Source of the DNA: Dryas octopetala
Taxonomy: Eukaryota > Streptophyta > Magnoliopsida > Rosales > Rosaceae
DNA length: 64,000 bases
Reading direction: 5' to 3'
Assembly (NCBI GenBank): GCA_963921425.1
Contig: OY992835.1
Coordinates: forward strand, 3,968,001 to 4,032,000
Shown here one piece after another: positions 1 to 11,391 of this stretch; position 1 is the first letter of the stretch; every line of letters begins with the position of its first letter. The notes under the pieces were generated by a model that had not been told where the DNA came from, searched no databases, and worked only from the letters and a program-made list of their open reading frames with translations. A program made the translations under genes and the position numbers.

Positions 1-24
1 ATCAAGCATAAAATACGTAGATCA
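1..24 (-). repeat. Start of the 3' LTR of element A (rest outside window)
   Basis: Positions 1-24 repeat 9823-9846 exactly. On the minus strand this is TGATCTACGTATTTTATGCT followed by TGAT, lying directly after the polypurine tract. It is therefore the 5' edge of the 3' LTR; the other roughly 1.6 kb lies left of the window. Confidence 0.85.
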
Positions 25-40
25 AATTCCCCCACACTTA
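25..40 (-). promoter_or_regulatory. Polypurine tract of element A
   Basis: On the minus strand the bases abutting the 3' LTR are TAAGTGTGGGGGAATT, a purine-rich tract with a G5 run. In LTR retroelements this RNase H-resistant stretch primes plus-strand DNA synthesis. Its position next to the LTR edge agrees with that role. Confidence 0.8.
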
Positions 41-1980
41 GACTTTGCTAGTCCCTAGCAAATACAAAACAAAACAAGGACAAAGAAAAACAATAAAGGG
101 AAAAAAAAACAATGGGAAAAACGTCACACTTATATGTACAAAACACTTAGAAGTCTCAACGTTTCAAAGCCGCAAATTTTCATGTTCTCATGTTTGAAAA
201 CGTAAGAGATACTAAGTAAAACAACACTAAGCCCTTAGTCAAAATTTGTCTCAGAAATTTCTTAATGTATATGGCAATGGAATCACCATGTGTCAAGCAT
301 GAATGATCTTTGAATTCAATAGATAATAGAGACATGATCATGCTATGAACAAGTAAGACATAGAGAAAACAATGGTGAGTTTAAATCTGTGCATTCTTCG
401 AATGAAGTTCAAATCAACTCACACGGATGCTCTCATTATATTTCCACTCATGCAAAGGGTTCACTCAAAGTGTTTAAATCAATGAATGGAATGAATTACT
501 TGCTCAAATGAACCAAAATCATATGCTTACTCATGCAACTTACTCCACAGAATGAAGGCTACTCATCTTAAGGATCAAAAAGGACTTTAAAGGGTTGTAA
601 TGGGGCTGAGGTTAAGGCATTCGAAATTTAGATATGTGGTGATTAAGAACATTCTAAAGACTTAGCCAAAGCACCAAAACTTGATCAATTTTAAGCTCCC
701 ATCTCACCAAAGACGTCACCATGCAAAACTTTGAAGTACAAGGGCCGGATTTCACCGTGTTGGGCCCTATCTTCATTCTAAACTTCCCTTGAGCTCTGTG
801 AACAGGATAAATGCGATATTTTGCATTATTGGGCATTCTATTCGAAACAAACTCCAAACTCACAAGTACGGGGAATATTAATCCAAACTTTAGACATTTA
901 GAACCTATTGCCGGAGAGCTTTTGATCATTCTTTTCTTTCTTTATTTTTGGCAATTTCTACTTTAACAAGCTGTTTGAACAAGTCTATCCCCATACATAC
1001 ATTCCCTTACATGATTCTCACGCCATCTCCAAGATTCTAGCTTCGAAAATCCCCACCAGGTCTTTTGAACAAAGGTATGGATAATCTACACTAGGTTAAA
1101 GTGTTTAGATATGTATGGCAATGAAAGAAAGGCTTAATGTAGGCTCAAATGGGCTCATCTAGGGGTGTCGCAACTCGTGCGCACAAATGGGATACATGGC
1201 ATTTTGGCAAAGTGGTGGAAAACCTAAGTGCCTTTAATCATATTCAAAATCAGAGTATGTAACAATTATAAGCTTTGCAAGTTGACATGAGTAAGTTCTA
1301 GTATTCTCTAGTTCATTAAGATCTATGGCAAGTAATTAGATGAGACATGTTTTGTTTTTGAAAACCATATGCACGAAATTCACTCTCAAATGAAGTAATG
1401 TAGGCTCAAAAACTCACTTTTAAGGTTGTATGATTTAAAACTCATTCTAGCATGCGAAATCTATACCATGTTTATGCAAACCATATCCACTACATGTCAT
1501 AACACTCACAGATGTCTCAATTAGCACATGAATTCATTCTTAATGATTTCCAACGCCATATGTATGTTCTTTCGGTCCATTTTTATCATCGACTAACTAA
1601 GTGCATCCTAAGACTCTTTAAAAACACTAAGTTAAACAAAAAGACTCAAAATACACTAAGTATGACTCAAAAGTTTTTTTTTGTTTTTTTGTTTTTTTGT
1701 TTTTGTTTTTTTGTTTTTTTTTTTTTTGATTTATGACTCAAAAAAGTTGTAAACCCCTCCCCCACACTTAAACTCTACATTGTCCTCAATGTATCAAAGT
1801 AAATTCATAGAATTCAAGCATGGAAGCTAGGCCTTACGAAAATCTAACTGAGTAAATAAAAGCAACGAAATTAAAAGAGTTAAGGGAAGAGAATGCAAAT
1901 CTGTTGTAGACTCCTCCATTGGGTTGCCTCCCAACAAGCGCTTGTTCTTTAACGTCTTCCAGCCTAGACGTGATGCATCT
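41..1980 (-). other. 3' noncoding region of element A, with a second purine-rich tract
   Basis: About 1.9 kb between the pol stop and the polypurine tract holds no convincing frame, so there is no env-like gene. It has a T-rich run at about 1675-1728. Just downstream of pol (minus strand), 1754-1773 is a second polypurine-like tract with a G-rich core, preceded by the near-palindrome CATTGAGGACAATG (1778-1791). Element C has the same pair of motifs at the same place, so the motif is probably a conserved feature of this lineage and not chance. Confidence 0.6.
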
Positions 1981-4900
1981 TCATGTGTTTGAAGTAGGTG
2001 GATCAAAGAGCTTCACTTCTTCAACGTCATGCTCCTTGAAATTCTCATAGTAGTGCTTCAAACGTTGGCCATTCACGGTGAACACCTTGCTGGTTTCCAA
2101 GCTCATTATCTCCACGGCTCCATAGGGAAAGACTTGAACTACAATGTAAGGACCAACCCATCTAGAGCGTAGCTTGCCCGGAAAAAGTCTAAGTCTCGAA
2201 TGGAATAGCAATACTTTCTGCCCGGGTTCAAAACTCTTCGTACGGATCATCTTGTCATGAATGCGCTTTGTCCTCTCCTTGTAGATCCATGCGTTGTCAA
2301 ATGCTTCATTCCGGATCTCCTCAAGCTCACAAAGTTGAAGCTTTCGATGTAGACCAGCCTCATCCTTGTTCATGTTGAACTTCTTGATCGCCCACCATGC
2401 TTTGTGTTCCAACTCCACCGGAAGATGACAAGCCTTCCCATAAACAAGTCGATAGGGTGACATGCCTATGGGAGTCTTGTATGCCGTCCTATAAGCCCAT
2501 AGTGCATCATCCAAACATTGGCTCCAATCCTTGCGATTTGGTTTGACAGTTCTCTCCAAGATCTTCTTGATTTCGCGATTGGATACTTCAGCCATTCCAT
2601 TGGTTTGTGGATGATATGGTGTAGAGACCTTGTGTGTGACGCCATACTTCTTCATCAATGCCTCCACGGTTTTGTTGCAAAAGTGACTCCCTCCATCGCT
2701 TATGAGAATGCGTGGCATCCCAAACCTTGAAAAGATATTCGTCTTGAAGAAATCTGCAACAACTCGCGAATCATTAGTACGGGTGGCTTTTGCTTCCACC
2801 CATTTCGACACATAATCTACAGCAAGTAAGATGTAAGTGAAACCATTAGATGAAGGAAAGGGTCCCATGAAATCAATGCCCCAAACATCAAAGATTTCGA
2901 CATTGATCATGTACTTTTGTGGCATTTCGTCTCTTGGACCAATGTTTCCAGATCTTTGGCACCTATCACACTTAGCACAAAAGTCATTTGAATCACGAAA
3001 TAGGTTAGGCCAAAAGAAACCACAATCTAGAACCTTTAGGGCTGTCTTCTTCGAACCAAAATGTCCTCCACATGCACCATTATGACAAAACTCAAGAATA
3101 GATGCAAACTCACTATCCGGGATACATCTCCTTATTACTAAGTCGGCACATTGTTTCCACAAGTAAGGTTCATCCCAAATTAATGACTTAGCATTAGACT
3201 TAAGCTTATCACGTTGAGCTCTTGGCATGGAAGATGGAAACTCATCGGTAACTAAGTAGTTAACAATATCTGCGTACCATGGAGTTTCAAGAGGACTTAC
3301 CTTGATTCCGAAGAGTTGTTCATCCGGAAATGTTTCCTCAATAGCCACAGCTTCTTGTCCATGCACAATTCGAGAAAGATGGTCAGCCACAATGTTTTCC
3401 ACTCCTTTCTTGTCTTTGATTTCCACATCGAACTCTTGTAGAAGTAGAATCCAACGAATGAGTCTTGGTTTTGCATCCTTCTTTGTCATCAAGTACTTCA
3501 AAGCTGCATGATCCGTGTAAATGATAACCTTGCTTTGAAGTAAGTAAGATCTGAATTTGTCTAATGCAAAAACCACAGCAAGCATCTCCTTCTCGGTTGT
3601 TGTGTAGTTGGTTTGAGCATCATCAAGTGTCCTTGAGGCATAGTATATGGCGTAGGGCTTCTTCTCCTTCCTTTGTCCCAAAACAGCTCCAACAGCGTAA
3701 TCCGATGCATCACACATGAGCTCAAAGGGTAGAGACCAATCTGGTGCTTGAAGAATAGGAGCACAAGTGAGTAACTCCTTCAACTTGGTGAATGCCACGT
3801 TACACTCCTCATCAAATACAAAGGGAGTGTCCTTTTGAAGTAACTTGCACAAGGGCCGAGATATGTGAGAGAAGTCCTTTATAAACCTCCTGTAGAAACC
3901 TGCATGTCCAAGAAAAGAACGAATCTCTCTAACCGAAGTCGGAGAGGGTAAGTGTTTCACAAGATCTACTTTTGATTTATCAACTTCCAACCCTTTTTTC
4001 GAGATAATATGTCCAAGAACAATCCCTTGTGTTACCATGAAATGGCACTTCTCCCAGTTAAGTACGAAGTTCGTTTCAACGCATCTTTGCAAGATTAGCT
4101 CTAAGTTTTCTAGACATGCATCGAAATCCTTCCCAAAAACACTAAAGTCATCCATGAATACTTCAATTATTTTCTCAATGTAATCGGAAAAGATAGAAAG
4201 CATGCAACGTTGAAACGTACCAGGGGCATTGCACAATCCAAAGGGCATCCGTCGATATGCAAACGTTCCAAAAGGGCATGTGAACGTTGTCTTCTCTTGA
4301 TCCTCCTCCGCGATGCTGATTTGGTTGTAACCCGAATATCCATCAAGGAAGCAATAGTAGGAATGACCAGCCAGCCTCTCAAGCATTTGATCAATGAATG
4401 GCAAAGGGAAATGGTCCTTCCTTGTACTTGCGTTGAGCTTCCTATAGTCGATGCAAACTCTATGTCCAGTGATAGTTCGCTGAGGCACCAACTCATTATC
4501 CGCGTTCTTTACAACGGTGATTCCGGACTTCTTAGGAACAACTTGCACGGGTGAGACCCAAAGGCTGTCCGGAATTGGATAAATGACCCCACAATCCAAG
4601 AGTTTGATCACCTCCTTCTTCACAACCTCCATCATTGGCGGATGGAGCCTTCTTTGTGCTTCACGTGAGGGCTTAGCTCCCTCCTCAAGTAGAATGCGAT
4701 GAACACAAGTTGCTGGATTTATACCTTTGATGTCCGCAAGTGTCCATCCAATGGCAGGCTTGTATTGTTGAAGCATTCGAACCAATCTACCTTCTTGTTC
4801 TTCCTCCAACGTTGAAGAGATGATAACCGGCAAAGTCTCATTGTCGCCCAAGTAAGCATACTTCGAATGATCCGGTAACACCTTGAGTTCCACTTCGGGT

Positions 4901-5652
4901 GCTTGAATAATGGAGGGAACAAGCTTGTTCTCGCCATAGACCAAAGGAATAGGGGGTGGTCTAGACGTCACATAGGCTGCCTCATTCAAAGCCATCACCA
5001 TTTCTTCAAGCCGTGGCTCCAAGATATCAATCAACACATCAATTAGGGCGTCATTCCTAGTGTAGGTCAGCCCCATACCATCTTGAAGCACGGTGTCAAG
5101 CTCATCCTCTCTAAGTGTGTCCAAATGTTGTTGTGCCATGTCTTCAATCAAATCCAACGTTGTACATGAGTTGACAGTAGCAATGGGAACCTTCATAGCA
5201 TCATGGATGTTGAACTCGATCTTCTCCCCATCAATCTCCATGGAGAACTTGCCTTCAAACACATCTATCTTTGTTCTTGCGGTTCTCATGAAGGGACGTC
5301 CAAGCAAAAGTGGCGTGGTATTCAACGGACTCTCCTCCATGTCAACAATGTAAAAGTCTGCAGGGAATATCAAGTTGTTGACTTGCACAAGAACATCTTC
5401 TACGTACCCTCTTGGATACTTGTGAGAACGGTCGGCTAACTGAATGATGACATTGTCGTGCTTAAGCTCACCAAGCTCCATGGATGCATATAGATAGTAG
5501 GGCATAACGTTGATGGATGCACCCAAGTCAAGCATGACATCTTCGAATCTAGTGTCACCAATCACGCAAGGAACACTAAAGCTCCCAGGGTCCTTCAATT
5601 TGGGGGGTAGCCGATGTTGCAACACCGCTGAAACGGTTGCATTCACCTTCAC
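1981..5652 (-). CDS. pol: Protease-reverse transcriptase-RNase H-integrase polyprotein of element A
   Basis: An open frame of 1223 codons. Domains in order: aspartic protease with DLGAS at residues 42-46; reverse transcriptase with its catalytic FMDD near residue 499; RNase H with the MCDASD and YTDHAAL motifs; integrase with an H-H-C-C zinc finger (HNGACGGH, then CDRC) and a catalytic triad of D near 926, D near 984 and E near 1020. The last two are exactly 35 residues apart, as in active integrases. No catalytic residue is missing. The listed ATG at 5652 is only the first methionine after a stop: the same frame runs on upstream across TAA (5710-5712) into gag. The protein was thus probably made as a Gag-Pol fusion, and its true start is that of gag. 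It copies element RNA to DNA and inserts it in the genome. Family identity is certain; present activity is not known. Confidence 0.93.
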   Translation of the reverse strand: MKVNATVSAVLQHRLPPKLKDPGSFSVPCVIGDTRFEDVMLDLGASINVMPYYLYASMELGELKHDNVIIQLADRSHKYPRGYVEDVLVQVNNLIFPADFYIVDMEESPLNTTPLLLGRPFMRTARTKIDVFEGKFSMEIDGEKIEFNIHDAMKVPIATVNSCTTLDLIEDMAQQHLDTLREDELDTVLQDGMGLTYTRNDALIDVLIDILEPRLEEMVMALNEAAYVTSRPPPIPLVYGENKLVPSIIQAPEVELKVLPDHSKYAYLGDNETLPVIISSTLEEEQEGRLVRMLQQYKPAIGWTLADIKGINPATCVHRILLEEGAKPSREAQRRLHPPMMEVVKKEVIKLLDCGVIYPIPDSLWVSPVQVVPKKSGITVVKNADNELVPQRTITGHRVCIDYRKLNASTRKDHFPLPFIDQMLERLAGHSYYCFLDGYSGYNQISIAEEDQEKTTFTCPFGTFAYRRMPFGLCNAPGTFQRCMLSIFSDYIEKIIEVFMDDFSVFGKDFDACLENLELILQRCVETNFVLNWEKCHFMVTQGIVLGHIISKKGLEVDKSKVDLVKHLPSPTSVREIRSFLGHAGFYRRFIKDFSHISRPLCKLLQKDTPFVFDEECNVAFTKLKELLTCAPILQAPDWSLPFELMCDASDYAVGAVLGQRKEKKPYAIYYASRTLDDAQTNYTTTEKEMLAVVFALDKFRSYLLQSKVIIYTDHAALKYLMTKKDAKPRLIRWILLLQEFDVEIKDKKGVENIVADHLSRIVHGQEAVAIEETFPDEQLFGIKVSPLETPWYADIVNYLVTDEFPSSMPRAQRDKLKSNAKSLIWDEPYLWKQCADLVIRRCIPDSEFASILEFCHNGACGGHFGSKKTALKVLDCGFFWPNLFRDSNDFCAKCDRCQRSGNIGPRDEMPQKYMINVEIFDVWGIDFMGPFPSSNGFTYILLAVDYVSKWVEAKATRTNDSRVVADFFKTNIFSRFGMPRILISDGGSHFCNKTVEALMKKYGVTHKVSTPYHPQTNGMAEVSNREIKKILERTVKPNRKDWSQCLDDALWAYRTAYKTPIGMSPYRLVYGKACHLPVELEHKAWWAIKKFNMNKDEAGLHRKLQLCELEEIRNEAFDNAWIYKERTKRIHDKMIRTKSFEPGQKVLLFHSRLRLFPGKLRSRWVGPYIVVQVFPYGAVEIMSLETSKVFTVNGQRLKHYYENFKEHDVEEVKLFDPPTSNT

Positions 5653-5709
5653 AACCTCCTTCGCTCTCGTTTGCCTCCTTTGGGTGCATAGCTCTTTGAG
5701 AAACTTGGC

Positions 5710-7578
5710 TTAAATAGGAACTTGCTTAATGCACTCAATCAAGGGCAGATTCACTTGCACCTTCCGAAAGATGTATAGGATCTCATCATATTGATCATTT
5801 TTCTTTGATTTGGATAACCTATGTGGAAATGGTGCACGAGCAAACGAAGCATTAGTATTAACAGAACTTGAAGGGATAGAGTTAATACCTTTGGTTGGGG
5901 TAGGGTGTGATGGTGATGGTGTTGGTAGTGGCAAAAGTGGCGCCACCTTCTTCTTTCTTTTGAGCTCTTCAATAGCTGGATCTTCTTCAAAAATTTCCTC
6001 CACAACGACTTCATCTGGTGATGACGTTGCCTTCTGCTTTGGTAGCTCCAAAACCTTCCCACTCCTTGTAGTAACTGCACTCACATTCCTAGTAGGTGGC
6101 GTTGTTTGAGATGGAAGCTGTCCGATAGTTCTGATATGTCCCATAAAATCCACAAGTTGCCCCATTTGCTTCTTTATCTCGGAAATGTCATTGCCATGAG
6201 TCTCCAACAACGCCTTTTGCTGATTTTGTCCATCAATAAGAGCTTGTGTTGAGGTGGAGAGTTGAGCAAACATTTTGTCATAATCCGGATTGGTGAATTG
6301 TTGAACCGGAGGAGGCAAAGGTACTTGTGACGTTTGAGCCATTGAATGCCTTGAATTGTATTGCTGATAAGGACGTTGGTATTGTTGTTGCTGAGGTACT
6401 GGAGGGTTCAGACATCCCTCATTGCTGCTCCACTTGAAACCAGGATGATCACGGTTGCCAAAGTTGTTGTAATTGTTGTAGCGTTGACCTCCTTGATATC
6501 CACCTATGGCATTGACTTGTTCTTCATGTGGTTGCTCGGCCAAGGTAGGACATTGATCACCTAGATGCCCTTGAGAGTGGCAGACGCCACAAAGCTGGCC
6601 TAGAGACACCTTCTGTTTCTTCACTTCAAGTTCCATCATCTGCTCCATCAGACTAGTAAGCTTGTCATACTTGGCGTCCACAGCAATTTTAGCTGAGCTT
6701 ACTTCAGCAACAGTCTTCCTCGGAGCCATCCCATATTGAGCATCATTGTTAGCTCGGTTCTCCAAGAGTGCACGGGCATGCACTTCATCTAAATCCATGA
6801 AGGCTCCATTTGCAGCAGCATCAAGAAGTTCTCGATCAATCGGCTTAAGTCCATCATAGAAATAGTTCATCAGATTAGTCTCAGAGAAACCATGGGAGGG
6901 ACAAGTGGCGCAGAGAACTTTGAAGCGATCATAATACTGCCCAAATGTCTCATCAGAAACTTGTGCGATTCCAGTGATCTTCTTCCTCAAAACAGTAATC
7001 TTTGAGGCTGGAAAGTACTTGCTCAAGAAAGCATCCGCAAGTTGCTTCCATGTAGTGATGTGATTTGGTGGAAGTTCCATGAGCCAAGTCTGAGCTCTGT
7101 CCTTTAGAGTAAACGGAAATGCCTTCAATTTCAAGAGCTCGTCATCTGCATTAATGGGCTTCATACTCGAGCAAACAAACTGAAACTGCCTCAAATGCAT
7201 GTTTGGGTCTTCATGCGCCATCCCTTGAAAGATAGGTAGGCGATGGAGAAATCCACTCTTTAGCTCAATGTCCTCCTTGTCCTCTTGAGGAGCAGGAAAC
7301 TGAATGCATGAGGGCCCAACACTCCAATCTGTTGAGCAGGTTTGTTGGCGAAGAGTTTGCCTTACAACGTTGTTGCCTCCACCATTGTTGGGAGGGACAT
7401 TGTTGTTGTTGACGTTGTTCATCCTAGATTCCTCTTCTTGATCTTGCTCGGAATGATGGGATCTTGGTGAGTCAACTTCGTCTTCAACAATAGGTCGGTC
7501 AAGGTCTTCCACTGCGTTGGTAGAAATGATCACTGTGCGGTTACGGAGTTGAACTTCACGTAGAGAAGGTTTGGTCAT
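5710..7578 (-). CDS. gag: Gag of element A, ending at an in-frame TAA
   Basis: A 622-codon frame. The middle holds the plant retrotransposon gag domain (roughly residues 110-260, including LPIFQGMAHEDPN and the FPFTLKDRAQTWL block), followed by one zinc knuckle CGVCHSQGHLGDQC (C-x2-C-x4-H-x4-C, near residue 330) that would bind RNA. Glutamine-rich and proline-rich stretches follow. The frame ends at TAA (5710-5712). Downstream codons continue in the same frame and match the gag-protease linker of element C, where the corresponding codon is tyrosine. Either the stop is a simple nonsense mutation or the element uses stop-codon readthrough; mutation is the plainer reading. The start ATG at 7578 is the first in the frame, about 660 bp after the primer site. 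Confidence 0.9.
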   Translation of the reverse strand: MTKPSLREVQLRNRTVIISTNAVEDLDRPIVEDEVDSPRSHHSEQDQEEESRMNNVNNNNVPPNNGGGNNVVRQTLRQQTCSTDWSVGPSCIQFPAPQEDKEDIELKSGFLHRLPIFQGMAHEDPNMHLRQFQFVCSSMKPINADDELLKLKAFPFTLKDRAQTWLMELPPNHITTWKQLADAFLSKYFPASKITVLRKKITGIAQVSDETFGQYYDRFKVLCATCPSHGFSETNLMNYFYDGLKPIDRELLDAAANGAFMDLDEVHARALLENRANNDAQYGMAPRKTVAEVSSAKIAVDAKYDKLTSLMEQMMELEVKKQKVSLGQLCGVCHSQGHLGDQCPTLAEQPHEEQVNAIGGYQGGQRYNNYNNFGNRDHPGFKWSSNEGCLNPPVPQQQQYQRPYQQYNSRHSMAQTSQVPLPPPVQQFTNPDYDKMFAQLSTSTQALIDGQNQQKALLETHGNDISEIKKQMGQLVDFMGHIRTIGQLPSQTTPPTRNVSAVTTRSGKVLELPKQKATSSPDEVVVEEIFEEDPAIEELKRKKKVAPLLPLPTPSPSHPTPTKGINSIPSSSVNTNASFARAPFPHRLSKSKKNDQYDEILYIFRKVQVNLPLIECIKQVPI

Positions 7579-8236
7579 TCATGAACTGAAATTCAACCAA
7601 GATCAAGTGTTAGTATCAAAAGAATACACAAGGAATGCAGTATACTTGATCCAAAACGTTTGGAAAACAAAAGAGAAAAACAAAAACACAATAAACACAC
7701 ACAAAAACATAACACACGAATTCAAAGTAAGCTAAAACACACCAAAAACACACAAAGACACTAAGCTACGTTTTGGACACTTTGTACAACACTAGCTATG
7801 GTTTTAACACTAACATGAAATGCTAGGGCTCTAAGTTTATCCTAAAATGAATGCAAGTCAAGTTATACATTTACACGTTCTTACCTCTTATAATTAGTTC
7901 CTGCAGGGGTTAGTTGTATATACACTTAGTCAAAACGTTGTATACACAATTTGTTACTCAAAAGATGCAAGCACACCATGGTCCACGAAATTCATGCGAG
8001 AATTCATTCAAACTTTCATTCAAAGTGCATCAAGCAAGAACTTAAGTGAAAAAATGGAGTTTAATGCATAAGAGAAAACTTTATGCAAGCTACAAATGCA
8101 AGTGGTTAAGTCCTTTACACGTTGGTTACATACAACACGTTGGTTATGTACAAGTAGGGTTCATTGATTTGCGCTTTAGATTTGAAGAGAGTACATTCGC
8201 TTGATCTTTAGGTCGTTCAAAGGACGTGCGACCCGC
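7579..8236 (-). other. Untranslated leader of element A between primer site and gag
   Basis: AT-rich sequence with A- and CA-rich stretches and no supportable frame. In such elements this leader carries the packaging signal, but I see no specific motif to point to. Confidence 0.5.
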
Positions 8237-8248
8237 GCAACGGCGCCA
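8237..8248 (-). promoter_or_regulatory. Primer binding site of element A (tRNA-Asp type)
   Basis: The minus strand reads TGGCGCCGTTGC, complementary to the 3' end of plant tRNA-Asp including CCA. The match stops after 12 bases, whereas element C matches for 17, so the site is a shorter or decayed version. Confidence 0.8.
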
Positions 8249-8254
8249 AAATTT

Positions 8255-9846
8255 ATTCGCATCTTTCAAGTACTTAATTTAAACACTCAATCAAACACGA
8301 AAACAATTAAAACCCTTCTTTGTAGATGTAGCATTGGTAAGTAGGGATCGTTCTTAACCGGGGATTGAGGGTGAATGCATATCTATGCTAGGTTTGGTTT
8401 AATGGGGGTGCAAAGTTTGGTTTTCTAAGTTCCTACGAAATAAAACAAGAAGGTGGTTAGATACATATCAAGAAATCACAAGTTCTAACATGTTTAAACT
8501 CATAGACAAGCAAACAATCAAGAACACATAATCCTAACATGCATCTAGCCGAAAATAAGTTCCTAAGTCTATTATTTACAAGTGATCATCACATCTAGTC
8601 ACTTGAAACCGTTTACCTCTTCCTTCTTTGGTACCTACGAAATTTCCAGCTAAGGTTAAGACATACACACATGCATACATTGAAAATAAGAAGCAACCAA
8701 ATCGAGTGAACTTCCTAAGTCCAATTTTATCTTTGATTAGTTCATTGAAACATGCAAGGATGAACCAAATCGAGTATCATCCATACAAGCTCCAACGCAT
8801 TAGGGGTATGTATGCTAGCATGCATATTCGAACCTAGGGCTGCAAACACATGGAAGGCATCAAACAAGTCTGAAAATAAACATCCATACATCAAAACTTG
8901 TTCTCTTTACAAATAGGTTCGAAATAATACACAAAATACCGAAATAAAGTACAAGACATGGTTACACTTTTTTTTTGGATCCGAGGGATATTCGCTCCGC
9001 AATCTTCAAGTATAGCCGCACCTTGGTGATGATGGAGACGCAGAAATCCCAGCCAAGTCGAGCAAAGGATAGTCACGGGTGAAGGAAGGATAGTTTGGAA
9101 GGTGGTGGAGATGGTGTTTCGGTTCTAGGGTAGATTTCTTGCTAAGTGTAAGAGGAGTTGATGTGAGGACAGGGATTCGGCTCTATGATCGTGAGATCCT
9201 TTTCTCTTCCTCCAAAGCTCTTTATATAGGGGATGATGATGATGTCATTCCTCCCAAAAAATGGTGCGTTACTATGAATATGTAATTAACCTCCATTTGA
9301 AACCATGCAATTATGCTCCATTTGATTAGGCCATTTATGTCATCATTTCATCCAATCATCTCTCTTGCCGTTTCTTCCATTTATCTAGCTCAATACCGTT
9401 TTGTGCACTAGCTACTCACCGTTCAAGCTAGCTCAAAGCCGTTCATCTTTTTGCCAAATTAGCTCACTTCCGTTGTCATCATTAGCTAGCTATCTCCTTT
9501 TGCATGCATGCATAACCATTCCATGTATACAGCTCAAGTCCGTTTGTCCATTAGCAATTATCTCACACCCATTTTAAGTCATGCATTAGCCAGCTCATGC
9601 CATGCAAATCAATCCATTAATGTCCATGCAATTAAGGTCCATGTAATTCCACGTGACCATTTATTCTTCGGAATTTAGGAACGTCTTCCTTAGCACACAT
9701 TTTGCTCCGAATCGTCTCCTTTATTATTTCTCCTTTATTTTCTGCCTAAAAACATAAAACAAGTTAGCAACATATTTACTAAGCTCATAACAAAGCAAAA
9801 TGTAGAGAGAAAGACATTAATAATCAAGCATAAAATACGTAGATCA
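8255..9846 (-). repeat. 5' LTR of element A
   Basis: The upper edge (9846) is fixed by the 24-bp match with positions 1-24. The lower edge is placed just outside the primer site; no clean CA terminus is visible on the minus strand there, so 8255 is uncertain by about 10 bp. The LTR is roughly 1.6 kb, holds no coding frame, and should contain the promoter and polyadenylation signals. The other LTR is off the window, so its divergence and age cannot be judged. Confidence 0.75.
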
Positions 9847-10589
9847 GTGACTCAAACAATTTTAGCTTCATCTTCAGTTTTGGACATGAATGCACCACCA
9901 CATGCTGAATCCACCTTAGCTTGATCTCTCTCCAAAAGTCCTTGATAAAAGTAACAAATCACATACCAAGGGGATAGATTGTGGTGCGGGCAGCTAGTAA
10001 GCAACTCATTAAATCTGTCCCAAGTCTCATGGAATGGCTTATTGGCTTTCTGCACAAACCCAAGTATCTCCTTCCTAATCGCATTGGTCTTGGAAATCGA
10101 GTAGAACTTGTTCAAGAACTTGTTAGATAAGTCATCCCAAGTCGATACGGAACCACTAAGCAGCGAATAGAACCATCTCTTTGCCTTGTCTTTGAGCGCA
10201 AAAGGGAACATCCTCAAACGATACTGATCGACGTTCAATCCCCTCAACTGTGCGGCTTCACATACCCCAGAAAATTCCTTTAGGAAATGGATAAGATCTT
10301 CTCCATTCAAACCATGATAACTCGGCAACAAGTGGATTTGACCACTCTTGATCTCAAAATCAGTAGCTATTGTCGCATAACGGATGCAAGAAGGTTGCGT
10401 GGGCAGCGAGGGTGCTGAAAAGTGACTCAAGGGCTGCTGCACATTCTCATTAGCTTCAGCCATTTTGACAATCTCAACGTCCTCACTACTTGACATGGAT
10501 GCACTAGGTAGAGGGCTGCTATTCGGATGTCCTAACGCTTCGTTCTTGAGCCTCTCCAACCTCTCTATGATTTCAGGGTTCATAAACAA
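9847..10589 (-). pseudogene. gag: Gag fragment of element B, cut by element A
   Basis: About 245 codons of a retrotransposon gag, with the signature blocks HLLPSYHGLNGED, FPFALKDKAKRWF and TSCPHHNLSPWY. It is close to the gag fragment of element E (53616-54806). Near its interrupted end one base is lost relative to E, so the frame closes at a TGA (9852-9854) a few codons before the element A insertion point. The rest of gag and all of pol would lie on the other side of element A, outside the window. The start at 10589 is the first ATG; a second ATG two codons later is equally plausible. Confidence 0.88.
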
Positions 10590-10742
10590 TACCTAATCAA
10601 GAGCAAACATCAAATCAGTAGAAAGAGTGCTTATAAAGTCATGACATTTATTTGAAACTAAAAATTAACCAAAAACAAATCTAACTAATATATCCTAATT
10701 CTAATGAGTAATCAATTCAATTCATTGATATTAGACACCATT

Positions 10743-10759
10743 CCTCGACAATGGCGCCA
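10743..10759 (-). promoter_or_regulatory. Primer binding site of element B
   Basis: The minus strand reads TGGCGCCATTGTCGAGG, a mutated version of the 17-base tRNA-Asp complement that is intact in element C (30475-30491). It lies 6 bases inside the LTR edge. Confidence 0.75.
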
Positions 10760-10950
10760 AAAACTTGTTGATTATTTTCTTAGAACAAAATAAAAACATA
10801 TTCTATTTTAAGTTTACTCGAATGTGCACGAATTGCATTAGTAGTAAAGCGTACAAGCACGAGGTCGATCCCACAGGGAATGGTTAATAAACAACAAATC
10901 AATTCAATCAATCAATTAGAATAACTAAACGGGGGCTTTGGGAGTTGGAA

Positions 10951-10993
10951 ACACACACACATATCACCACACACACACACACACACACACACA
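10951..10993. repeat. (CA)n microsatellite
   Basis: Alternating A and C, broken once by atatcacc, in the LTR of element B. E has only a short version at the same place, so the run expanded after the copies separated. Confidence 0.85.
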
Positions 10994-11391
10994 TTAAACT
11001 ATCTTGCAATGCTAAACTTTCAGTTATCAATCCAAATAGGCATACTCTAACCATCCAAGAATAATGATAAATCAATTTAAACACAACATATCAAAGTTGG
11101 ACTGCTAAAAAGGTTTGGCTAGTTACTTTCTCGCAATTGTTTTCCTAAAACATAATTAAGAGCTTCTTAGGCCTCCCTTAATTAGTTAACTTACATGTTC
11201 CCTAATACTAAGCTAAGACAGCTGTTACCTATGCAAGAGTCATTAAGATCTATGAGAACGTCAAACATGCACAACATACAAGCTTTGGTTATTTCCTTGT
11301 AGAGGTCCTACAAAACCATTACCAAGAACAATTTCTTATTCCCTTGTTACTTATGATTTAGTGTCTTTGACTATTTCACATCTAAACCTAA

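Larger units (their letters stand above)
1..9846 (-). mobile_element. Athila-like Ty3/gypsy LTR retrotransposon A (3' LTR cut by window edge)
   Basis: Read on the minus strand the order is 5' LTR (about 8255-9846), tRNA-Asp-type primer site, gag, protease-RT-RNase H-integrase, long 3' noncoding region, polypurine tract, and the first 24 bp of the 3' LTR. The last 24 bases of the 5' LTR on the plus strand (9823-9846) are the same as positions 1-24, which fixes both LTR edges. The domain order RT-RNase H-integrase is that of Ty3/gypsy. The DLGA protease motif, FMDD reverse transcriptase motif and tRNA-Asp primer site point to the Athila branch; that assignment is from recognised motifs, not a tree. 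No env-like frame is seen. The element sits in the gag of element B, with gtgac (9847-9851) as the visible half of its expected target duplication. Confidence 0.9.

Noticed and set aside
41-1980. Possible env-like gene between pol and the 3' LTR of element A
   Set aside because: The longest frames are 74-91 codons, without a signal peptide plus membrane segment arrangement.
2518-5439. Plus-strand frames opposite pol of element A (and likewise 25140-28902 opposite element C)
   Set aside because: They are antisense shadows of a well-supported polyprotein and match no family.
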